DNA from: CAYRVX01 sp964642165
Lineage (GTDB): Bacteria > Planctomycetota > Phycisphaerae > SM23-33
DNA: 19,186 nucleotides
Assembly (NCBI GenBank): GCA_964642165.1
Contig: CAZXOC010000133.1
Location: 1-19,186, forward strand
Reading direction: 5' to 3'
Below the pieces are notes generated by a model. The model worked only from the letters and a program-made list of their open reading frames with translations. It ran no database searches and was not told the DNA's origin. Below are positions 14,231 to 19,186 of this stretch, piece after piece (position 1 is the first letter of the stretch; every line of letters starts with the position of its first letter). A program made the position numbers and the translations under genes.

Positions 14231-16571
14231 TTACTTCTCCTCTCCGCCGGCCGAGCCGCCTCCTGCCTGCTGCTGAGCCTCCGACTGGCCNNNNNNNNNN
14301 NNNNNNNNNNNNNNNNNNNNNNNNNNNNNNNNNNNNNNNNNNNNNNNNNNNNNNNNNNNNNNNNNNNNNNNNNNNNNNNNNNNNNNNNNNCTGCTGGGCC
14401 GCCTGCTGCTGCTGGGCCGCCTCCTGCTGTCGTGCGGCCGCGGCCGCGGCGCACTTCTCGCAGAACGGCGTGGCTTCCTCGGCCGCACGCTGCATCACCC
14501 GTGCCTGCGAGCTGTACGTTACCGGGGTCGGCGGCGTGGGGGCCGGCGGCGCCTCGTCCACGCTGCCGGCGTTGTCGTCGTCGGCGGGCTTGGCGTCTTC
14601 CGGGTCGGTTGGGCTGGTGGGGGAACTGCCGCTGCCAACGCCCGCAGCGCCGCCGCTGTTGATGTTCACCATCGTGCCTTGGATCGTCACGCCCGCCGGG
14701 CCGATGTCCACGAATCCGCCCGCCCCCTTGATGGTGAGCTGCATGCCGGCCTCGATGATCACCTTCATCCCGCCCTTGAGGTGGACCTCCTGCCCGGCCT
14801 CGTGGGCCCACTTCATGCCGGTCTTCTCATCGGTGTTCATGCCGGACTGGCGCGAGATGTTCTGGTCGACCTGGATGTTCTCGTTGCCCACCACGTGAAG
14901 GTGCATGTCCTGGTCGATCTTCTCCTTGTGGTTCATCTTGATGTGGAGGTGCTTGTCCTCCTCGACCAGCTCGTACTGCTTCTTCTTGACGATCAGGTGC
15001 CGGTCGTTGCCGATCCACTCCCTGGAGTTGGCCAGGACTCGCTCGTCCATGTTCCGCTGGGCGTGGATGAAGATCTGCTCCTTGGACTTCTTGTCCTCCA
15101 GGCGGATCTCGTTGAACCCCCCGCCGCCCTTGGAGCTGTTGGACTTGACGGTGGACATGGTGGCGTTGGCCGGCAAGTCGTACGGGGGCTTCGCCACGCC
15201 GTTGTAGACCCTTCCGGTGATGATCGGCCGGTCCGGATCGCCCTCCAGGAACTCGACGATCACCTCCTGCCCGATCCGCGGGAGGAAGATGCCGCCCCAC
15301 TTCTTGCCCGCCCACGGCTGGGAGACGCGGATCCAGCAGGAGCTGTTCTCGTTGGCCTCGCTGTAGCGGTCCCAATGGAACTGGACCTTCACGCGCCCGT
15401 GCTCGTCCGTGTGGATCTCCTCGCCGCTGGGGCCCGTCACGACGGCCGTCTGCGGGCCCTCCACGATCGGCTTGGGGGTGATTCGCGGGCTTCGGTATGG
15501 CTCACTCGCCGCCAGGACGGCGAAGGAGCAGGAGTAGTTCGACGAGTCCGCCCCGCCCGTGCCGTATCCCCCGACGCTGGCGGAGATGTCCGTCGCGACC
15601 ACCAGGTACTCCCGGTTCTGGTCCTCGCGCGGGTGCTCGGTGAGCGTGAACTTGTGCCCCGTGGCGATCCCGCGGACGTCGCTGCTTCCCGTGGCCGTCT
15701 CGTAGCGGGCCTGGAGCTCCTCGATGCGCAGCCGGGCGTAGGACTGGCCCTCCGAGGTCTCGGTGAACTCCCCGGGGTACTCGAAGAATTCGAAGTCCGG
15801 CACGGCGTCCGGGCGGCTGATGTTGGACGACGCCAGCAGCGAGCTCCGCGGCGTCGTGAAGTTGTAGTCCGTATGCGTGTAGGTGCCCGGCTGCACCTGC
15901 TGGCGGACGGCCCACTCGGTGACGTACTCCCGCTCCCGCAGGCTGGTGGTCGGCGGGCGGTACTGGATCTCCTCGTACCCGGAGAACGGATCGTGGGCGG
16001 TGGCGTCGTCGGCAAGCACCAGGCTGTGCCGCCCGTTGTCGTGCAGGAAGTAGTAGTAGATGCCCTCCTGCTCCATGAGGCGGCTGAGGAAGTTGAAGTA
16101 CGTCTCGCGGTACAGGACGCAGTAGTCCCACGTGCGGTGCTCGCCGTGGAGCCGATTGTCCAGGTCGGTGTAGCCGAACTCCTCCAGGATCTCCTGGATG
16201 ATCTGCGGAACGCTCTTTCCCTGGTAGATGCGGCAGTCGCTGGTGCGGGTGAGGAACCACAGCCACGGCACCATCGTGGCGCGATAGGCGGCCAGGTCGC
16301 TGCCCGTCTGCACCTGCGTGAAGCTGGAGAAGTAGCCGTTGAAGTACCGCGGTTGTTCGTCCGGCGATTTCTGCGCCCGCACGGTGACGTTCTGCCCGAC
16401 GATGTCCTGGAAGGCGATGTTCGCGTTCTCGCTGACCATCTCGAGGCGGTACTCGAAGAGCCGCCCCAGCCTCTCGCCGCCGCTGAAGCTCCGCAGCAGG
16501 AGGACGTCGTCGCCAAGGGGCGTGCCGACCGCGAGGGGGCGATACTGCTGGGTTCGCTGCTGTTCGGACAT
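14231..16571 (-). CDS. vgrG: VgrG spike protein with low-complexity C-terminal tail (assembly gap inside)
   Basis: A trimeric spike at the tip of the Hcp tube. The first 727 residues are readable before the N run. The gp27-like N-terminal part includes YRETYFNFLSRLMEQEGIYYYF. The gp5 OB-fold follows, with KVQFHWDRY, CWIRVSQPWAGKKWGG and PRIGQEVIVEFLEGDPDRP, then the beta-helix repeats (HLHIKMNHKEK, LHVVGNENI). After VNINSGG comes a tail rich in Pro, Asp, Ala and Gln with a CEKC motif (704-707). After the gap the frame consistent with a natural end reads GQSEAQQQAGGGSAGGEEK and stops at 14231. The drawn 100 N breaks that frame; the missing length must be a multiple of three if the gene is intact. 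The ATG at 16571 has GGGAG upstream. The tail probably binds the adaptor-effector complex (inference). Confidence 0.93.
14291..14390. other. Assembly gap (100 N)
   Basis: Exactly 100 undetermined bases within the Gln/Ala-rich 3' part of vgrG. The round length suggests a placeholder rather than a measured gap. Repetitive coding on the right flank probably broke the assembly. Confidence 0.97.
14391..14433. repeat. Gln/Ala codon repeat in the vgrG tail
   Basis: The 12-base unit CTGCTGGGCCGC recurs with small changes directly next to the N run; on the coding strand it encodes repeated QQAA units. The other flank also encodes QQQAGGGSAGG. The true copy number is hidden by the gap. Confidence 0.7.
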
Positions 16572-16727
16572 CTGTCATCTCCCTGGTGTCGTCGACTCGC
16601 AGGACGACAGGGGCGAGCGGCGCCGGTTGCGAGCCTCGCGCGGCGGTTGCGGCCTGTCGCCGGCTGGCGCTGCGGCGCCCGCGAAGCCCATGGATTCACG
16701 TCCCTTATGCCCTACGGGCCCGTGAAA

Positions 16728-16743
16728 CGCAAGGGCGTCGCCG
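16728..16743 (-). promoter_or_regulatory. Weaker promoter-like site close to vgrG
   Basis: The minus strand has CGGC at the -24 position and an intact TTGC at the -12 position with correct sigma-54 spacing (7 of 12 consensus positions). The same TTGCGT can be read as a poor -35 with CATAAG (16709-16704) as -10 at 17-base spacing. A perfect 10-base palindrome ACGGGCCCGT (16714-16723) lies just downstream. The leader to the vgrG ATG would be about 145 bases. Confidence 0.25.
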
Positions 16744-16865
16744 ACCCCAGCGACGGGGCGCCCACGGCGGCAGGTCTCCGCCGGGCGGCGCTGGCGAGAG
16801 GCCGGGCCGCACTTCGCACCGCCGGCCCTCGCACGGTCGGTGCCGCTCGCCGTGCAGGGAGACGT

Positions 16866-16881
16866 TGCACAATGCGTGCCG
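16866..16881 (-). promoter_or_regulatory. Candidate sigma-54 promoter for vgrG
   Basis: The minus strand reads CGGCACG, four bases, then GTGCA. It keeps the essential GG at -24 and GC at -12 at the right spacing and matches 10 of 12 consensus positions. Transcription would start near 16855, giving a leader of about 285 bases, which is long. It lies about 110 bases from the central palindrome, a usual distance for a sigma-54 activator site. Confidence 0.4.
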
Positions 16882-16988
16882 CGCACCGGGCGTCCCGGAC
16901 CGGACCGGGCGCATCCCACCGCGCCACGGGCCCATAGGCGGCGCGGGAGTCCGCCGGCCGGCGGAGACGGCTCGCCGATCGGGCGCGC

Positions 16989-17008
16989 GGTGGGCAGTAT
17001 TGCCCACC
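16989..17008. promoter_or_regulatory. Palindrome, possible activator-binding site
   Basis: GGTGGGCA and TGCCCACC are separated by GTAT, a perfect inverted repeat with 8-base arms and outer GC-rich bases that could extend it. It lies between the two divergent sigma-54-like sites, about 110 bases from the minus-strand one and about 150 from the plus-strand one. This fits an upstream activating sequence for an enhancer-binding protein such as a VasH-type regulator. No T tract follows, so it is not a terminator. Confidence 0.45.
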
Positions 17009-17159
17009 CACGCGACGCGCAGTGGGGAGCCATCCGCAAGTCCTGCATGGGGGACCCCAGGCGGTCCGATCCCGCCTCGCGCGAAGGTCGGCGCTCCCGT
17101 GACCAGAGGACAGGCCTTGCGGGACCATGCGGCCGTCGGCGGGCGGCGTCCGGCACGCG

Positions 17160-17175
17160 TGGCACGTTGCTTGCT
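17160..17175 (+). promoter_or_regulatory. Sigma-54 (RpoN) promoter, full consensus match
   Basis: TGGCACG, four bases (TTGC), then TTGCT: every defined position of the -24/-12 consensus TGGCACG-N4-TTGCW is matched. Transcription would start near 17186, about 150 bases before the ATG at 17336. It lies outside coding sequence. Sigma-54 control with a VasH-type activator is well known for several T6SS clusters. Confidence 0.7.
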
Positions 17176-17265
17176 ATGTGTCCATGCGGCAGCCGTGCTC
17201 GGAACGAACGCAACGTGCCCACGCGGCTGCGCCAGGCGGCGCGACGGCCCGCGGCGCACGGCCCA

Positions 17266-17294
17266 TTGCCTGAATCCGCGAATGGGACGATAAT
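17266..17294 (+). promoter_or_regulatory. Sigma-70-type promoter for the 407-aa gene
   Basis: TTGCCT (17266-17271), a 17-base spacer and GATAAT (17289-17294; five of six to TATAAT). Transcription would start near 17301, leaving a leader of about 35 bases before the ATG at 17336. With the upstream sigma-54 site, the gene could have two start points. Confidence 0.5.
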
Positions 17295-17335
17295 AGAGCC
17301 AACGGCTCGACCAACCGCCGTTTGCGAGGTACACG

Positions 17336-18559
17336 ATGGCCTGGACTGATCTGCAGGGAACCGTAAGCCGAGTGCGGCGAGGCCTCACGAGCCGGGATGA
17401 GACGCTGCCCGCAAGCTGGAGCGTCCTCAACAGCGTGCTCCAGGACGTGATCAACAAGGCACAGGGCAGCGGTCGCCAGGACCGCCAGGACATGGACGCC
17501 TTCTTCGTGGCCTACGCCGGGCGCCAACTGGCCGAGGGAGACAGCACGCAGCCGGGCGCGGAGCGGTTCGCCGGGAACCTCGCCGGGTGCCTCATCCGCA
17601 TGGAGGGGCTGGGGCGCCTGCGGGACACGCACGTCGACCACCCGGCTCGGCGTTCCTACGACAGCTTCGTGGGCAGGCTTCGCCTGGAGCGATGGCTCAG
17701 CCCGGGCCAGTTGCGGACGATCTTCGAGCAGACGCGGGGGCGCCTGGCCGAGACCCGCGCCGAGCAGCGGATCTCCAGCCTCGAAAGGCCGTGGGTCGAG
17801 CGCTGGCAGCGGTACTTCAGGGAGGAACCCGGCGCGTCGATGAACGGCGTGCACCTGGCGCGCTTCGTCCTCGATCACTGGAACGACTTCAAGGGGAGCC
17901 GATCAATCTACGGCCAGTACGCCACCGCGCTTGGCTGGGGGGTCACCGTCGGCCCCGGTTCCGCCTGGTACGCGACGCTCGACGCGGTGGATCCGCGCCT
18001 CTCCGACGCGCGGCGGGACGGGGCCGTCCGCGCCGCCGTCGCGGAGGGCGGGTTCTGGGAGCACCTCTACCGCAGGCAGTACCGCCGCCCGGACGGGGAA
18101 GGCGCGTTCTACCGGCTCTGCCTGATGGCCTATCAGCTCCAGACGATCGCCCGCGCGCCGCGCGTGGGCCTGGGCGGCGGCGGAAGCCGGGCGATGGAGG
18201 AGCTCACTGAGGAGCACTGGCGAAGCCAGACCGAAGCGGCACGGAGCTTCCTCGACACCAACCTGCCGCGCTGGCAGCACGTGCGAGGCTCTCTCCCGCC
18301 GGCGGACCAGACGCGCCTCGACGCGATCCGCGACTGCCACCGCCAGTACTGGAGTCACGGGGCCGAGGTGCCCGCCGGCAGCGACCTGTTCGAGCAGGCG
18401 GGGCTGCGGAGGGACCGCGCGCTCGGGATGGCCGGCGACCAGTCCATGGTGCCGCCCGGAACGCCCCCCCCGAGCGGGTGCTCCTGCAGCGCGCCCGGAC
18501 CGACAGGAAGCCGCATGCCGGGCCTGCTCCGAATCCTCTTGCCCGGCGTGGGCAGGTAG
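17336..18559 (+). CDS. Unknown 407-aa protein, the only plus-strand gene
   Basis: I do not recognise this protein. It is soluble, mostly helical and rich in Arg and aromatic residues, with no signal peptide or membrane segment. It begins MAWTDLQGTVSRVRRGL. The ATG has GAGGT seven bases upstream and two promoter-like sites further up, so it is very likely expressed. It separates clpV from vgrG and is transcribed away from vgrG and towards clpV. The last 33 residues, after a run of eight C (18464-18471), turn into PSGCSCSAPGPTGS, unlike the rest. A shift of one base there opens a frame starting PERVLLQRARTDRKPHAG with much more GC-rich third positions, so a frameshift (sequencing or natural) near the C-terminus is likely. 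A T6SS effector or regulator is possible, but nothing in the sequence decides it. Confidence 0.75.
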   Translation: MAWTDLQGTVSRVRRGLTSRDETLPASWSVLNSVLQDVINKAQGSGRQDRQDMDAFFVAYAGRQLAEGDSTQPGAERFAGNLAGCLIRMEGLGRLRDTHVDHPARRSYDSFVGRLRLERWLSPGQLRTIFEQTRGRLAETRAEQRISSLERPWVERWQRYFREEPGASMNGVHLARFVLDHWNDFKGSRSIYGQYATALGWGVTVGPGSAWYATLDAVDPRLSDARRDGAVRAAVAEGGFWEHLYRRQYRRPDGEGAFYRLCLMAYQLQTIARAPRVGLGGGGSRAMEELTEEHWRSQTEAARSFLDTNLPRWQHVRGSLPPADQTRLDAIRDCHRQYWSHGAEVPAGSDLFEQAGLRRDRALGMAGDQSMVPPGTPPPSGCSCSAPGPTGSRMPGLLRILLPGVGR

Positions 18560-18696
18560 ACGGCGCTGCCCCCAAACGCCGCGCACCGCCGCGCCCTTCC
18601 CGCCAACAAGCTTCATTGCGTCAGGCTTCGCCGGTCATGGCGCCCGCTCCGGCTGCGCTGGTCCATTGCCGCTGCGACAAGGGCGACCCCCGCCGC

Positions 18697-19186
18697 TCAG
18701 GCAAACGAGTAGGCGAACTCGCCGTCTTTGACGCCGACCTGGACCCGGGCGATCTCCTCGCCTTCCACGAGCCGGCCAAGGAACTCGGTGCTGATCGCCG
18801 GCAGCAGCGTGTGCGTCAGGATCGCGTCCACCATGCGGGCGCCGCTCTCGACCTCGGTGCAGCGGCTGTGAATCAGGTCCACCACCTCGTCGTCGTACGT
18901 GAAGGGGATCTTGCGGTTCGCCATCATGCGCCGCTCGATGCGCCCGAGCTGGAGGCGGGCGATCTTCTTGAGGACCTCGTCGCTGATGGGGTAGAACGGC
19001 ACGACGACCAACCGGCCCAGGAGCGCCGCCGGGAAGACCTTGCGAAGCGGCTCCCGCAGGGCCTTCGTGAGCCCCTTGGGGTCGGGCAGCAGCTCCGGGT
19101 CGTTGCACATGTCCATGATCAGGTCGCTGCCGACGTTGCTGGTCAGCAGGATGATCGTGTTCTTGAAGTCGATGTCCCGCCCCTCG
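18697..19186 (-). CDS. tssH: TssH/ClpV ATPase, C-terminal end (5' part outside the window)
   Basis: The AAA+ unfoldase that disassembles the contracted TssB/TssC sheath for reuse. Only the last 162 residues are in the window. They start within the second AAA+ domain at EGRDIDFKNTIILLTSNVGS, the sensor-1 strand with its conserved Asn. They continue through RKVFPAALLGRLVVVPFYP (arginine finger in LLGR) and the D2 small domain with sensor-2 ESGAR before MVDAIL. The protein ends GVKDGEFAYSFA. Specificity against ClpB rests on T6SS context and on the short ClpV-like tail (TEFLGRLVEGEEI). Confidence 0.9.
   Translation of the reverse strand, partial: EGRDIDFKNTIILLTSNVGSDLIMDMCNDPELLPDPKGLTKALREPLRKVFPAALLGRLVVVPFYPISDEVLKKIARLQLGRIERRMMANRKIPFTYDDEVVDLIHSRCTEVESGARMVDAILTHTLLPAISTEFLGRLVEGEEIARVQVGVKDGEFAYSFA

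Larger units (their letters stand above)
16572..17335. other. Divergent intergenic control region between vgrG and the 407-aa gene
   Basis: These 764 bases hold no convincing gene. Open frames exist on both strands, but they are Arg/Pro/Gly-rich, without a recognisable domain or a good ribosome-binding site. The region carries the sigma-54-type sites, the palindrome and the sigma-70-type site listed separately. No insertion-sequence ends or tRNA were seen. Confidence 0.6.

Noticed and set aside
13770..16571. A 933-residue VgrG reading straight through the N run
   Set aside because: After the N run this frame enters the DUF4123 gene out of frame and gives Arg-rich nonsense; the frame ending at 14231 continues the Gln/Ala-rich tail and stops before the next gene.
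16575..17222. Possible genes in the vgrG upstream region (e.g. a 215-codon minus-strand frame)
   Set aside because: Arg/Pro/Gly-rich, no motif, no ribosome-binding site, and it would cover the promoter-like elements.
17187..17229. GCAGCCG/CGGCTGC inverted repeat downstream of the sigma-54 site
   Set aside because: Seven-base arms separated by about 29 bases are expected by chance in DNA this rich in GC.
18550..18571. GGGCAG/CTGCCC hairpin at the end of the 407-aa gene as a terminator
   Set aside because: Loop of ten bases, no T tract on either strand, and the stem overlaps the stop codon; no good terminator was found in the convergent gap 18560-18696.

Overview
This window is part of a type VI secretion system (T6SS) locus from a high-GC Gram-negative bacterium. 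The phylum cannot be fixed from the sequence. The very GC-rich coding and the joining of a kinase-like domain to a sulfatase-modifying-factor (SUMF1)-like domain would suit a planctomycete or deltaproteobacterial-type genome, but that is inference. No rRNA, tRNA, CRISPR array or insertion sequence was seen. There is one 100-base run of N (14291-14390) inside vgrG.

Almost everything reads on the minus strand, so transcription runs from high to low coordinates. The right end (18697-19186) holds the C-terminus of the T6SS ATPase TssH/ClpV. A single plus-strand gene of unknown function (17336-18559) interrupts the series. The 764-base divergent intergenic region 16572-17335 carries what looks like a sigma-54 control region. 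It has a complete match to the -24/-12 consensus on the plus strand, a weaker sigma-54-like site facing vgrG, and an 8-bp-arm palindrome between them that could be an enhancer-binding-protein site.

From 16571 to 11005 lies an effector-delivery cassette. In transcription order it contains VgrG spike (tail interrupted by the assembly gap), a DUF4123-type adaptor, a protein built of two copies of one domain, a small metzincin-like zinc protease with no signal peptide (best effector candidate), a predicted lipoprotein (immunity candidate) and a PAAR spike-tip protein.

From 10845 to 1 lies a membrane-complex and regulatory block. It contains a 663-aa protein of unknown function with a kinase-like stretch, a TssJ-like lipoprotein, and a 1455-aa single-pass membrane protein that joins a pseudokinase to a SUMF1-like domain. 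A terminator-like hairpin follows. A second unit then holds a protein resembling the C-terminal domain of T6SS FHA proteins, followed by TssK, TssL and the N-terminus of TssM. TssK/TssL overlap by 4 bases and TssL/TssM are 4 bases apart, which indicates translational coupling.

Together the window encodes the baseplate-membrane connector (TssK), the inner- and outer-membrane complex (TssL, TssM, TssJ-like), the recycling ATPase (ClpV), the puncturing tip (VgrG, PAAR) and one loaded effector with its adaptor and probable immunity protein. Sheath, tube and other baseplate genes (tssA-G, hcp) are not in the window and presumably lie beyond its edges.
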